Shown here: piece by piece, positions 8,585 to 20,316 of the stretch
Layout: every line of letters starts with the position of its first letter
Numbering within the stretch: the stretch's first letter is position 1
Origin: Mugil cephalus
Lineage: Eukaryota > Chordata > Actinopteri > Mugiliformes > Mugilidae
Length of the DNA: 64,000 nucleotides
Assembly: GCF_022458985.1 (NCBI RefSeq)
Contig: NC_061778.1
Coordinates: 2,373,501-2,437,500, forward strand
Reading direction: 5' to 3'
Translations under genes and position numbers: made by a program
The notes under the pieces: model-generated
Seen by the model: the letters and a program-made list of their open reading frames with translations, nothing else
Told to the model about the DNA's origin: nothing
Databases searched by the model: none

Positions 8585-9746
8585 TCGAGGGTTTGGAGCC
8601 AGAAGGTCGTAAGTGGCATTTGACAAATTTTACAGGAGAGACAAAACAAGATTTTGACCACACTTCAATCAACTGTATTATTTGCTTTTCTGTTTACTAG
8701 TCTGTTTAGTTCCACTCACTGTCAGAGCATTGTAGATTGTGCGTACGGTTCCCCCCAAAAGTATCGGAACAGGCGAATTCCCTTGTTGTTCACTGAAGAC
8801 ATTTGGGTTTAAGATCAAAATATGAGTGTGAGAGAAAAGTTCAGTATGTCGGCTTTTATCACCATTTGTATTACACCACAGCAGTTTTAGGTGAGCAAAA
8901 GTAATGGAACATGTGACTGACAGGTGTTTCTCGTCGGGTTGACTGTTCAAACATTAAATAACTCTGCATGACAAGTCTATTTTTTGGCCTGGGTTGAAAC
9001 CTGGAACAGGCTGACAAAAAGCTGACATTCTGAACTCGTCTCATACTCTTCTATTGATCTTGAACCCAAATCGTCTTCAGTGAAAACCAAAAGCAAGGGC
9101 CTTGCTTTGCTTTTGCCTTTGCAAAGGCCTTGCCTTGCTGTTCCAATACCTTTAGAGGGGACTGTATGTGTGAGGAATACTCCCATTGCAAGATCAGACC
9201 AAAACAACGGGATTAATGTTAGCCATGTTAGTCTAACAAGGTCTAACAAGGCTAACAAGTTAGGCTAACAAGGGAAGGCTTTCAAGGCATGATTATGTCT
9301 TATCATGATCACACTTGTGATGAAATACATTCAAAACCAACTCTGACTTAACTTCTTCAATATAGGATTCAATAGTATGTTTTATAATATTAATCAAAAT
9401 CTTTTCTGCCTCAGACAGTTCCATGTCTGCAATTGTGTCAGCTATTTTGAATGCAGTTTAAGGGCACCAACTACACTTCTGAATTAACATGTGGTCCTAC
9501 ATCCTACACCCTACATTTTTCAGAGCCAGAAGAGCGTAACTAAGGACTTACGCCCTTCTGGCTCCAAACATTACTGACACTTTTGTGTTAGGTCTATATT
9601 GTTTTGTTGGATAATTCAATGCAATTTGATCTCAGATAGGTCTTTTTGGCACCATTGGATAGAGCTCATCAAGACTTTTATTTTGATGTATAGAACTCAT
9701 ATTCGCCCAAAATGCCACTTACGCCCTTCTGGCTCCAAACCCTCGA
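8585..9746. mobile_element. TA-flanked DNA transposon, copy B, 1162 bp
   Basis: This copy has the same TIRs and TA flanks (8,583-8,584 and 9,747-9,748) as copy A. It retains about 600 bp of interior lost from copy A, including a nested 419-bp MITE at 8,746-9,164. Compared with copy C it lacks about 340 bp near its left end. The internal TIR-like motif lies near 9,530-9,575. Confidence 0.8.
8746..9164. mobile_element. Nested Tc1/mariner-like MITE, 419 bp
   Basis: Ends read CGGTTCCCCCCAAAAGTATC and, on the opposite strand, CAGTCCCCTCTAAAGGTATT, each continuing GGAACAG. It is flanked by TA (8,744-8,745 and 9,165-9,166). Both features are typical of Tc1/mariner non-autonomous elements. The same insertion lies in copy C (25,219-25,637, inverted), so it predates the duplication of the host transposon. 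No transposase was seen. Confidence 0.75.
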
Positions 9747-9991
9747 TATGTTCTTAAATCTTATTGGATGAGAGTGTAACACATGACCTGAAAGCCATGA
9801 AAACACATTAAGCAACCACGTGTTGTTAATATGAGACATGTTGTGGGTTCTGTATCGTGGGGTTGTTCATCTACTGAGTGTTTAGTGTTGATCTCACTGA
9901 GAGGTGGCGTCACTGAAGATAAATATATTTACACCAGGAGTGAGACTGATGGTGCAAGGAATGGCCACCTTTCCACCAACCCATTGTGGGT

Positions 9992-10178
9992 ATCGCTTCT
10001 CGGCCTTTTGGCTAAGATCAAGTGTAGTATCTGTTCTTATCAGTTTAATATCTGATACGTCCCCTACCCGGGGACCATATATTAAATTGATTTTTGGAAC
10101 AGGGAGATGGAATAGGGCTTGCTCCGTCCACTCCACGCATTGACCTGGTATTGCAGTACCTCCAGGAACGGTGCACTC
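9992..10178 (+). ncRNA. RNU2: U2 spliceosomal snRNA, copy 4 (one-base deletion)
   Basis: Full-length U2 with a class A promoter (PSE 9,931-9,948), but one G is lost from AATAGGGGCTTG in the 3' stem-loop region. It has GCATTGACC and an ACTCC end like copy 1, and from here on matches copy 1 at an offset of about 9,755. Function is possible but less certain. Confidence 0.92.
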
Positions 10179-10776
10179 CCCTTCTCATTGTGGAAAAGAC
10201 ACTACAACATATACTAGATGAAGTGTGTTAATATATAGTCTAAATGACAGTGCTGTGTGCGTTTTTGTCCTATAAGTGTGTTGTGCTTGCTGCTCACTTT
10301 GCCTTCTGAGAACACAAGACTCATATTGAAAAGGGAAAACAGGCAAGGAAATAACTGACTTAACAGTTATGTACAGACACAAAGGTTAAATAAGATCCTG
10401 TTGTTCCAGACAGTGTAGTTCACTCTACAGACACTAGGTGGCAGCAGCAGGTCTGTTAGTGGCCAAACACCAGAAGAAGAAGAACCAGGAAGTGAAGTGA
10501 GGCGGGAAAAATGAATCAAATAGTGTCATTTAATATATTTCTCTGAATATCTGATGGTCAAACATTGTGGCTGCAGTTTGATTTAGCTCTGGTTCTCTTC
10601 AACATGTGGTTTGGCTGTTAGTAGTTATAGTTATTAGTAAGAGGGGAAACTAGTTTAAAAACAGGAGACTGGGGGCTTTCGATAATACAGCAGCATTGCA
10701 TGGTGGGAAAAAGAGGAAAAACCGACGTCTATTTGAAATAAAATGTTAATAATCTTAGTCAGATTCTCTCCTAAAT
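10179..10776 (+). repeat. U2 3' spacer with CTCF-like motif and orphan U1 DSE
   Basis: Counterpart of 425-1,022: the CTCF-like acactaggtggcagc is at 10,431-10,445. The Staf-like DSE near 10,690-10,710 has no U1 behind it because block H follows. Confidence 0.7.
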
Positions 10777-12688
10777 CACATACACTCCAAGTCTGTTTGA
10801 TCATAAACACACACACACACACAAAACACACCTGAGGGCTAAACAGTGAGGCAAAAAACGTGGCGTTTCCTTCTCAATTTACTGACTGACGCTGCTCTAC
10901 AGACACCCACCTGTGCATACGCAGACTCACCAGCACCAAATGAAACTAGGACGTGTTTAGTCAGTCGATATTCATGCAGTAACACACCTGTTAAAAACGT
11001 GTCAAACAGGAAGTGTGTTTTCATATGTGTGGATCAAGAAACACAAGCTGCCCCTTTCTAATTATTCCTTGCTAGTTTCTGTTTTATTTTTCTGTTTTTC
11101 TATAATGTAACTAAGATGCATCTTAAGACTCTTTTTACACTCTATGGTATAATCATGTACGTATTTCATAATTAAAATAACTAAATAAAAAAATATGATT
11201 GTTTCTTTATTGATGTGATTTGAACTGTGTTATTTACCGGATTGAATTCATTTGGTGAAAAGTTTGTTGTCATTTTGTAACAGTGAAAATGCGTCAATAA
11301 AGATTTGTTCAAAAAATGTGATAATTTTTTCTTTTTAAAAGAAATTTAAACCAATTATGCTAGATTTGTATTGAAATCTCGAAATTTAAGTAATAATTAG
11401 TAATAATAATAATTATATATATATGTATGTGTTTTATTTTAATTTTATTTTTTAATTTAACCGTTTAACTTAGTTGGCTACTCGACAGGTTCAAGATCAA
11501 TCTGCGCATGATCACATGCGCGTTCCGTAACGGTCATCCATGGAACGCTCAGCGAGCTTCTAGCGGTTAGCAGCTAGCAGCTAGCTAGTTATAATTTGTT
11601 GGAGAGTGAAAACCTACCGTAAGTTGTTTTTTTATTGGCTTATGTATGTTGTTGTTAAATTGGTGTCATGTATCGATGGTTCCAGTAACAGTTGCGTGAA
11701 TTCTGCTATTTCTTGTTGTCTATTTTGAGTTTTTGAAGCTGCGGGCGCGTCGTGGCTAAGCTAACTTTAACGAGTTACCAAATTGGTTCCTCAGGTCGTA
11801 ACCCTGCAACTTACCCGAGGTAGTCAAAGATAAATGTAGTAATGAATGTCCGTTCAACAAACACGAAAGTGGAAGTTTAAAGAACTTGGATGTGAACAAA
11901 ATAATATTAATTTTAGTGACCGTGTTGAGCGCTAGCTGCTCTGTTTTCGGCTCATTTCTATTGGTCGCCATGTTGAGGTGGTTGGACTCAAAGCAGCCAT
12001 TACGTGTTTGAAGATAACCACACCAAAACTAAAGCCAAGACGGTGTAATTAAGTCACTTAAGGCACTATTTACTTATTTATTTACTGTTTTAAGTGCGAC
12101 TTTCCCCCCTCATCGTAACAAATACATTCAATTCCGTGCTACGTACTCATGCTATAGTTGTTAATTATCTTCACACTGCTATATTTTCTGCTTTTTATTG
12201 CTCCCGAGTTAAAAAGCGACCAAACTCTTTATCGGCGTTTTTTTTAATTTTTCTTCTTATACTTAGTGGGTGGTTGAGAGCATCAGTTGTTGTATTATGT
12301 AGTTAGCTCGTGTGTCCGCCAGAGACTGCTATAGGAGCTTTATTTGTTGTGGCGGAAGATCCGCTAAAGTGTTGGTTTCCTGCTAAATGTTTATTCCACA
12401 CCGTCACACTTAAGTGAAAAACTGTTTACCCGCACAAATGAATGCGACATACTGCATTTATTCAGCGTGCATGTAAAGGAAATGTAGTTTACTTGTGTGC
12501 GTACCTTTCTGCTTCCTATTGGACTATCGCGTACCACGTGATGCGGAAGGCACAAGAATACAAACGTGGTGAGACTAGTTTAGTTAATTTAGCGCAGTAA
12601 CACGGCACTAGAGCTGCATGATTGTAATTATACGTCGTTATTAGATGAGCCCCTTCCCTTCCAAAGAAGAATTGGTATTCAGCTTCTA
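10777..12688 (+). repeat. Block H, copy 2
   Basis: Near-identical to copy 1 (1,023-2,934), with slightly different CA and TA tract lengths and a few substitutions such as agactgct for agaccgct near 12,326. It contains the same AATAAA, the promoter-like stretch with a CCTACC/GTAAGT donor, the - strand frame at 11,756-11,971, and CCAAT and E-box motifs before U2 copy 5. Confidence 0.7.
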
Positions 12689-12749
12689 AAACCATGAGTG
12701 AGACTGATGGTGCCAGGAATGGCCACATTTCCTCCAACCCATTGTGGGT

Positions 12750-12935
12750 ATCGCTTCTCGGCCTTTTGGCTAAGATCAAGTGTAGTATCTGTTCTTATCA
12801 GTTTAATATCTGATACGTCCCCTACCCGGGACCATATATTAAATTGATTTTTGGAACAGGGAGATGGAATAGGGGCTTGCTCCGTCCACTCCACGCATCG
12901 ACCTGGTATTGCAGTACCTCCAGGAACGGTGCACC
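12750..12935 (+). ncRNA. RNU2: U2 spliceosomal snRNA, copy 5 (one-base deletion in stem IIb)
   Basis: Full-length U2 with a class B promoter (PSE 12,689-12,706). One G is missing from CCCGGGGACC, which shortens the 3' side of stem IIb to GGGAC. The branch-point region and Sm site are intact. The stem defect may reduce function. Confidence 0.93.
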
Positions 12936-13842
12936 CCCCTCTACATGTGGAAAACAAAATACAACATTTATTAGATCAATGTAGATAGCGATGGATATTA
13001 GCTACTTTTCAACGGCTTCCAAAAATGATCATCATGACACTTGAATTATGTCCTATACAACATTGAAATACAGAAAACTTCGATTGTCCAAGAAGGATAA
13101 TGGAAGACAATAAGCAGCAAGTACAACACACTTTTAAACATTAAATACAGATCAATGGAAATATGTATGTAGGGAGGAACATGACTGTATGAGTAACACT
13201 TACAGGAATAATATATTTATATATATCGGGTGTAGTATGGGTAATAAATATGTTGAAGAAGGAAAGGAAAACAGGCAATAGCTGACTTAGTAATTATTTA
13301 CAGGCACAAGCATGAAATAAGATCTTGTTGTTTAAGACCGTGTAGTTCGCTCTCTAGAGCACTAGGTGGCAGCAGCAGGTCTGTTAGTGGCCCAACACCA
13401 GAAGAAGAAGAACCAGGAAGTGAGAGGGGGAAAAAACGATTAGTGGCATTTATTATATTTCTCTGAATATCTGATCATATCTGATCAAACATTGTGGCTG
13501 GAGTTTGATTTAGCTCTGGTTCTCTTCAACATGTGGTTTGGCTGTTAGTAGTTATAGTTATTAGTAAGAGGGGAAACTAGTTTAAAAACAGGAGACTGGG
13601 GGGGCTTCTGATATGCTAATACAGCATTGCATGGTGGGAGAAAGAGGAAAAAACGATTTATATTTGAAATAAAATGTTAATAATCTTAGTCAGATTCTCT
13701 CCTAAATGGTCTCTTCTGTATTGTAAACATGCAGAGTGACAGCATCTGTAGGACCTGGTTGTGTTGAGGTGTAGATTGTCAGCACCATCAGTCAACACGG
13801 TGTGTCTGTGAATGACCCCCCAGTCTGTGACTTGTACAACTC
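12936..13842 (+). repeat. U2-to-U1 spacer with CTCF-like motif, DSE and PSE
   Basis: Close match to 3,184-4,090. The CTCF-like motif is at 13,359-13,373, the DSE at 13,613-13,638 and the PSE at 13,782-13,799. Confidence 0.7.
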
Positions 13843-14006
13843 ATACTTACCTGGCAGGGGAGAACCGTGATCAAGAAGGCGGTTCACCCAGGGCGAGGCT
13901 CAGCCATTGCACTCCGGGCTGTGCTGACCCCTGCGAATTCCCCAAATGTGGGAATCTCGACTGCATAATTTCTGGTAGTGGGGGACTGCGTTCGCGCTCT
14001 CCCCTG
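13843..14006 (+). ncRNA. RNU1: U1 spliceosomal snRNA, copy 3 (one-base deletion)
   Basis: 164-nt U1 that lacks one T in stem-loop I (GAGAACCG instead of GAGATACCG), next to the U1-70K-binding loop. The rest reads as consensus. The 3' flank is type II (tgtgaaataaatcaattg), shared in inverted form with U1 copy 8. Confidence 0.93.
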
Positions 14007-14954
14007 ACAAAATGTGAAATAAATCAATTGATTTTAAAATTTAGATTTTTGTCGTAAGTAAGAGCTGTGTAGTGTTTGATTTGGTATCAAACCCATACCA
14101 CAATAATACAGATATCAATATGTTTTAATAATTAAGGCGGGTGCATCATCATTCAGGCTTTTATGGTTTCATTTGTATCAATAATCAGTTAAAATCCAAT
14201 ACAGAATGTGGTTTACAAGTAAATAAAAAATACTAAATGTTCACAATAAAGGTTTTGGTCCACAAACAAAACAAAATTGTCACTTCAGAACAAATGCAAA
14301 CAATTTTTCGAGGGACGTAAACCTCTCCCTTCAGTAGACTTATTTGTTTTTGAATAAATTCTAAAAATGATCACTTAGGTCATACAAGAGAGAAACTGAA
14401 ACAAGCTTGGAATTCAATTCGTTGAACATTATTATCCATATTTGGATCAATCTGCCCACCACTACTAAAAAAGAGTTGGGGAGCAGTCACTTAGTTCAAT
14501 CATCAGTTAAATGCTTTTCCCCCATACACCCCCAGGTGTGGAAAATTGGCCTGACGACCTGTAGCTACCTGTACATAAAAAATGTACTATTGTTAAAATT
14601 TACAGCTTTGTTTTAGATTCGCTTTAAGTCTAATTCTAGTGATATAAGGTGTTTTTGGAAAATTATGGCCCACATTCGCTCCTAGCAGCAAATATTATTA
14701 GTTCTTATGTTCTTGAATCTTATTGGTCGGAAGTTTGACACATGACCCAAAAGCATAACTTGAAAACACATTAAACAACCATGTGTTGTTAATATGAGAC
14801 ATGTTGTGGGTTCTGTATCGTGGGGTTGTTCATCTACTGAGTGTTTAGTGTTGATCTCACTGAGAGGTGGCGTCACTGAAGATAAATATATTTACACCAT
14901 GAGTGAGACTGATGGTGCCAGGAATGGCCACATTTCCTCCAACCCATTGTGGGT
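14007..14954 (+). repeat. U1-to-U2 spacer, type II, with empty transposon site
   Basis: This spacer is duplicated in inverted orientation at 28,005-28,955. It contains no transposon: at about 14,701-14,712 the single TA target is unoccupied, which defines the insertion site in other units. An inverted CCAAT lies at 14,722-14,726 and the PSE at 14,894-14,911. Open frames across it are not gene-like. Confidence 0.65.
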
Positions 14955-15142
14955 ATCGCTTCTCGGCCTTTTGGCTAAGATCAAGTGTAGTATCTGTTCT
15001 TATCAGTTTAATATCTGATACGTCCCCTACCCGGGGACCATATATTAAATTGATTTTTGGAACAGGGAGATGGAATAGGGGCTTGCTCCGTCCACTCCAC
15101 GCATTGACCTGGTATTGCAGTACCTCCAGGAACGGTGCAACC
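14955..15142 (+). ncRNA. RNU2: U2 spliceosomal snRNA, copy 6
   Basis: Full-length U2 with the class A upstream region, though its PSE carries the class B base pattern (acaccatgagtgagactg). It has GCATTGACC, and GCAACCCC in place of GCACCCCC at the 3' end. Other functional regions are intact. Confidence 0.94.
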
Positions 15143-16017
15143 CCCTCTACATGTGGAAAACAAAATACTATACATAGTAAGGGATGTGTGTCAGCATGTA
15201 CTGTGTTTTGCATTGCTCCAGAAGTTATTATGCTTAGTTTGATGAGTCTTGTGTTCTCAGAAAACACAGTGAGCAGCAAGTACAACACACTTTTAGGTCA
15301 AAAACATTAAATATAGAACAATGGAAGTTTTTATCTATGTAGGGAGGAACATGACTGTATGAGTAAGACTTACAGGAATTATATATTTATATTGCAGATG
15401 TAGAATGAGTAATAAATATATTGAAAAGGGAAAATAGGCAAGGAAATAACTTAACAGTTATGTACAGACACAAAGGTTAAATAAGATCCTGTTGTTCCAG
15501 CCAGTGTAGTTCACTCTACAGACACTAGGTGGCAGCAGCAGGTCTGTTAGTGGCCAAACACCAGAAGAAGAAGAACCAGGAAGTGAAGTGAGGCGGGAAA
15601 AAATGAACCTAATAGTGTCATTTAATATATTTCTCTGAATATCTGATCATATCTGATGGTCAAACATTGTGGCTGCAGTTTGATTTAGCTCTGGTTCTCT
15701 TCAACATGTGGTTTGGCTGTTAGTAGTTATAGTTATTAGTAAGAGGGGAAACTAGTTTAAAAACAGGAGACTGGGGGGGCTTCTGATATGCTAATACAGC
15801 ATTGCATGGTGGGAGAAAGAGGAAAAAACGATTTATATTTGAAATAAAATGTTAATAATCTTAGTCAGATTCTCTCCTAAATGGTCTCTTGTGTATTGTA
15901 AACATGCAGAGTGACAGCATCTGTAGGACCTGGTTGTGTTGAGGTGTAGATTGTCAGCACCATCAGTCAACACGGTGTGTCTGTGAATGACCCCCCAGTC
16001 TGTGACTTGTACAACTC
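15143..16017 (+). repeat. U2-to-U1 spacer with CTCF-like motif, DSE and PSE
   Basis: Standard spacer: CTCF-like motif at 15,522-15,536, DSE 15,788-15,813, PSE 15,957-15,974. Its inverted counterpart is 26,956-27,816. Confidence 0.7.
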
Positions 16018-16182
16018 ATACTTACCTGGCAGGGGAGATACCGTGATCAAGAAGGCGGTTCACCCAGGGCGAGGCTCAGCCATTGCACTCCGGGCTGTGC
16101 TGACCCCTGCGAATTCCCCAAATGTGGGAATCTCGACTGCATAATTTCTGGTAGTGGGGGACTGCGTTCGCGCTCTCCCCTG
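16018..16182 (+). ncRNA. RNU1: U1 spliceosomal snRNA, copy 4
   Basis: 165-nt U1 identical by eye to copy 1, with a complete promoter and the 3' box gtttaaaagaatct. It is the last full + strand gene before the centre of the palindrome. Confidence 0.96.
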
Positions 16183-16477
16183 ATCATGTGTTTAAAAGAA
16201 TCTCAACTCTAACGAAATATCAAGAGAGACATTTGATTAGCATTTAATTAGTCTGATCTATTTCTGTAATGTTTCAGTATCAGCTACAATGTCTCAGTTT
16301 AAACTGAGCTGTAACTAGTGTCAGAGTTGCCAAATGATTTAAAAATGTATAAATCATTTTAAAACAGGAACAAGTGCTTTATCTAATGTGGATCTGCGTT
16401 ACTATGGACATGAATACAGTCTAATAACTACCTTTGTGGAAACTCTACATTATATATTCTCTATTTTTATTTTTATT

Positions 16478-16499
16478 ACTGTGTTCAGACTCTCCCCTG
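16478..16499 (+). pseudogene. Decayed U1 3' end
   Basis: The sequence gtgttcagactctcccctg resembles the U1 3' end gcgttcgcgctctcccctg and is followed by a diverged version of the U1 3' flank, including the 3' box (gtttaaagaaatctcaactc). The rest of this U1 is gone. It marks an old array unit. Confidence 0.65.
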
Positions 16500-17383
16500 A
16501 TAATATGTTTAAAGAAATCTCAACTCTTTAAAATATCAAGAGTGACACTTGATTAGCATTAAAAAAACTGACTTATTTCTCTAATGTTTTAGTATCAGGT
16601 AAAAATCTCTCACCTGATCAGCTGTAAAAGAGAAACACTACACTAGTAGATCTGGGCAATACTAGGAAAATACAGGGCTTTTTTTTTTTTTTTAATGTCA
16701 TGATCATTAAGTATCTTCCTAATTTTACAATACAAGACATCTAGGCATATAAACCATTTTTTCTTGACTAATTACAATATACAACAATTTAACAATAAAA
16801 TAAACATATAAAATAAATAAATATTATATTAACATATAATACTTCCCCTTTTACACACAATTGTTTTGCAAGTTGACATACAGAAGAGAAACTGTAACAA
16901 AAGTATGGATCTCATTAGGCTAGAGTTATGCCAATGTTGGTATCGGCTCGACACTAGCGATACTATCGATATTTAGCACAGCCTTAGTAGGTAGCGTCTA
17001 TAAAATATGAATGTTATTAGTAACTTACAGGTTCTTTCAATTATGTTCTGTTCTTCTGGAATCAGGCCTTTCAGTTTAAAGGAAGCTGTTAATTAGTGTC
17101 AGAGTTGCCAAATGTTTTAAAAATGTATAAATCTTTAGTGTTTCCTACACAGAATGTGGTGGGAAGGGCCCGACGTGTCGAGCCTGATGTATCTGTTTGG
17201 TGCATTTTGAGAACACTGAATGTAAAGTAAATTGCTGTATAACATTCATAAGAACTTACAAAGGCATATCAGGAATATTTCAGATTCAATCTTGATAAAT
17301 AAAACAATGACACAAAGTCATTCATTCAATCGTTCATTTATTTAGAGCATATAAAACTCAACATCAACCATGTGAACAATCTT

Positions 17384-17412
17384 CAAACAGGTAGATGGAA
17401 TAGGGGCTTGCT
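17384..17412 (+). pseudogene. U2 fragment
   Basis: The sequence acaggtagatggaatagggg followed by cttgct matches U2 nt of about 112-137 with one mismatch. Neighbouring U2 sequence is absent. Spacer-like sequence (ctcttcaacatgtttggttt) follows at about 17,600 in the same orientation, so this is a decayed + strand unit. Confidence 0.65.
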
Positions 17413-17881
17413 GTAAAAAAACTGTAAACTATACAAATGCACAATGTTTTTTTTTCATATTCAGCCAAATTTGATATTTGATGTCTTCAACAAAGCCGAA
17501 TTAATAATTATATATACAGACAAAAGTGAATGTTGAGGAAAGTAGAAAAGCTGTTTCATATTTCTCGATGCTTAAGGTTGAGACCATCAATATGATTTTT
17601 CCCCTTTTCTCTTCAACATGTTTGGTTTGGTGGTTAGTTAGCTGAGCTACTGAGGATCTACTGAAACTGTGAATTATAAGAGTGTTGTTTGTGAAGTTTT
17701 GAAGAAAGAGTTTTGTCTCAATCATCGAATTAATCTTTAATTAACAGACCTAATGTCTCCAACTTGTGGACAACATGGGAACAAATTGATACAATTTCAT
17801 ACAGTAAAATGCGTAAAAATCAGCTTGGTAACACACTTCTATGTAAGATATCAGATTACAAGATTCTTTTTAACATATAAT

Positions 17882-18046
17882 CAGGGGAGAGCGCGAACGC
17901 AGTCCCCCACTACCAGAAATTATGCAGTCGAGATTCCCACATTTGGGGAATTCGCAGGGGTCAGCACAGCCCGGAGTGCAATGGCTGAGCCTCGCCCTGG
18001 GTGAACCGCCTTCTTGATCACGGTATCTCCCCTGCCAGGTAAGTAT
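17882..18046 (-). ncRNA. RNU1: U1 spliceosomal snRNA, copy 5
   Basis: First gene of the inverted arm; a 165-nt U1 identical by eye to copy 1. PSE 18,090-18,107; DSE near 18,250-18,277, where the octamer-like part is altered. The 3' flank has a box-like gttaaaaagaatct. Confidence 0.95.
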
Positions 18047-18829
18047 GAGTTGTACAAGTCACAGACTGGGGGGTCATTCACAGACACACCGTGTTGACTG
18101 ATGGTGCTGACAATCTACACCTCAACACAACCAGGTCCTACAGATGCTGTCACTCTGCATGTTTACAATACACAAGAGACCATTTAGGAGAGAATCTGAC
18201 TAAGATTATTAACATTTTATTTCAAATATACATCGTTTTTTCCTCTTTTTCCCACCATGCAATGCTGCTGTATTATCGAAAGCTACACCCAGTCTCCTGT
18301 TTTTAACTTAGTTTCCCCTCTTACTAATAACTATAACTACTAACAGCCAAACCACATGTTGGAGAGAACCAGAGCTAAATCAAACTGCAGCCACAATGTT
18401 TGACCATCAGATATTCAGAGAAATATAATAAAATGACACTATTAGGTTCATTTTTTCCCGCCTCACTTCCTTTGTGTCTGTACATAACTGTTAAGTTGTT
18501 TCCTTGCCTATTTTCCTTTCCTTTTTCAATATATTTATTACTCATACTACATCTGCAATATAAATATATAATTCCTGTAAGTCTTACTCATACAGTCATG
18601 TTCCTCCCTACATACTTCCATTGTTCTATATTTAATGTTTTTGACCTAAAAGTGTGTTGTACTTGCTGCTTATTGTCTTCCATTATAGTGCCAGACATTG
18701 AAGATTTCTGAGTCTCAATGTTGTACAGAACATAAGACAAGCTTAAGCATGATCGTATTTGGGCAGTTCAATAATATAGACTAAAAGAAAATCAATACTA
18801 TTGTTTTTCTTTTTCACACATGTAGAGGG
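18047..18829 (-). repeat. U1/U2 spacer lacking the CTCF-like motif
   Basis: Inverted U2-to-U1 spacer. The piece with the CTCF-like motif and AGAAG repeats is deleted (cctcacttcc joins tttgtgtctg near 18,470). The same deletion occurs in 29,121-29,887, which marks those two units as duplicates. Confidence 0.65.
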
Positions 18830-19017
18830 GGGTGCACCGTTCCTGGAGGTACTGCAATACCAGGTCGATGCGTGGAGTGGACGGAGCAAGCCCCTATTCC
18901 ATCTCCCTGTTCCAAAAATCAATTTAATATATGGTCCCCGGGTAGGGGACGTATCAGATATTAAACTGATAAGAACAGATACTACACTTGATCTTAGCCA
19001 AAAGGCCGAGAAGCGAT
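18830..19017 (-). ncRNA. RNU2: U2 spliceosomal snRNA, copy 7
   Basis: Full-length consensus U2 with a class A promoter (PSE 19,061-19,078). The Sm site, stem IIb and 3' stems are intact. The 3' flank differs from the left-arm copies. Confidence 0.95.
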
Positions 19018-19889
19018 ACCCACAATGGGTTGGAGGAAATGTGGCCATTCCTGGCACCATCAGTCTCACTCCTGGTGTAAATATATTTATCTTCAGTGAC
19101 GCCACCTCTCAGTGAGATCAACACTAAACACTCAGTAGATGAACAACCCCACGATACAGAACCCACAACATGTCTCATATTAACAACACATGGTTGTTTA
19201 ATGTGTTTTCAAGTTATGCTTTTGGGTCATGTGTCAAATTCCCGACCAATAAGATTCAAGAACATAAGAACTAATAATATTTGCTGCTAGGAGCGAATGT
19301 GGGCCATAATTTTCCAAAAACACCTTATATCACTAGAATCAGGCTTAAAGCGAATCTAAAACAAAGCTGTAAATTTTAACAATAGTACATTTTTTATGTA
19401 CAGGTAGCTACAGGTCGTCAGGCCAATTTTCCACACCAGGGGGTGTATTAGGGAAAAAGCATTTAACTAATGATTGAACTAAGTGACTGCTCCCCAACTC
19501 TTTTTTAGTAGTGGTGGGCAGATTGATCCAAATATGGATAATAATGTTCAACAAAATGAAATCCAAGCTTGTTTCAGTTTCTCTCTTGTATGACCTAAGT
19601 GATAATTTTTTACACTCTATTCAAAAACAAATAAGTGTACTGAAGGGAGAGGTTTACGTCCCTCGAAAAATTATTTGCATTTGTTCTGAAGTGACAATTT
19701 TGTTTTGTTTGTGGACCAAAACCTTTATTGTGATAATTAAGTATTTTTTTTATTTACTTGAAAACCACATTCTGTGAATAATGATGCACCCGCCTTAATT
19801 GGTGATTAACACCAAATATAACAGTATAAACTTTTATCACTAAATTCCAAACCTTAAATTCCCCGGTTTATTTTCTTTTAACATATAAT
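19018..19889 (-). repeat. U1-to-U2 spacer
   Basis: Type II spacer with an empty transposon site, matching 30,076-30,995 and related to 14,007-14,954 in inverted form. An open frame of 88 codons on + at 19,511 recurs in the sister spacer but looks like neutral AT-rich sequence. Confidence 0.6.
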
Positions 19890-20054
19890 CAGGGGAGAGC
19901 GCGAACGCAGTCCCCCACTACCAGAAATTATGCAGTCGAGATTCCCACATTTGGGGAATTCGCAGGGGTCAGCACAGCCCGGAGTGCAATGGCTGAGCCT
20001 CGCCCTGGGTGAACCGCCTTCTTGATCACGGTATCTCCCCTGCCAGGTAAGTAT
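19890..20054 (-). ncRNA. RNU1: U1 spliceosomal snRNA, copy 6
   Basis: 165-nt consensus U1. PSE 20,098-20,115 and DSE near 20,257-20,285 are present. Directly upstream (on -), LINE sequence begins beyond about 20,317, as with U1 copy 2. Confidence 0.95.
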
Positions 20055-20316
20055 GAGTTGTACAAGTCACAGACTGGGGGGTCATTCACAGACACACCGT
20101 GTTGACTGATGGTGCTGACAATCTACACCTCAACACAACCAGGTCCTACAGATGCTGTCACTCTGCATGTTTACAATACACAAGAGACCATTTAGGAGAG
20201 AATCTGACTAAGATTATTAACATTTTATTTCAAATATACATCGTTTTTTCCTCTTTCTCCCATCATGCAATGCTGTATTAGCATATCAGAAGCCCCCCCA
20301 GTCTCCTGTTTTTAAA

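Larger units (their letters stand above)
9992..13715 (+). repeat. Direct segmental duplication of 237-3,960
   Basis: U2, spacer, block H, U2 and spacer repeat here in the same order with a constant offset of about 9,755 bp and only scattered differences (single bases and CA-repeat length). Upstream of the PSE and downstream of the second spacer the two copies diverge. The event is recent compared with the inverted arm. Confidence 0.85.
16183..17881. repeat. Central region between the arms, with decayed array units
   Basis: The region between the last + and first - snRNA gene is AT-rich. It holds degenerate copies of array sequence in + orientation: a U1 3' end with flank (16,478-16,660), U1 flank again at about 17,086-17,140, a U2 scrap (17,384-17,412), and a spacer-like stretch at about 17,590-17,640. 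A poly-T tract lies at about 16,680. No credible gene was seen. Confidence 0.6.

Noticed and set aside
13812-14057. 81-codon frame over U1 copy 3
   Set aside because: Arises from the one-base deletion in this U1 copy; it is RNA-gene sequence.
18091-18306. Open frame of about 70 codons antisense to U1 upstream regions, seen at most U1 copies
   Set aside because: It overlaps the PSE and DSE of U1 and breaks differently in each copy; promoter repetition explains it.
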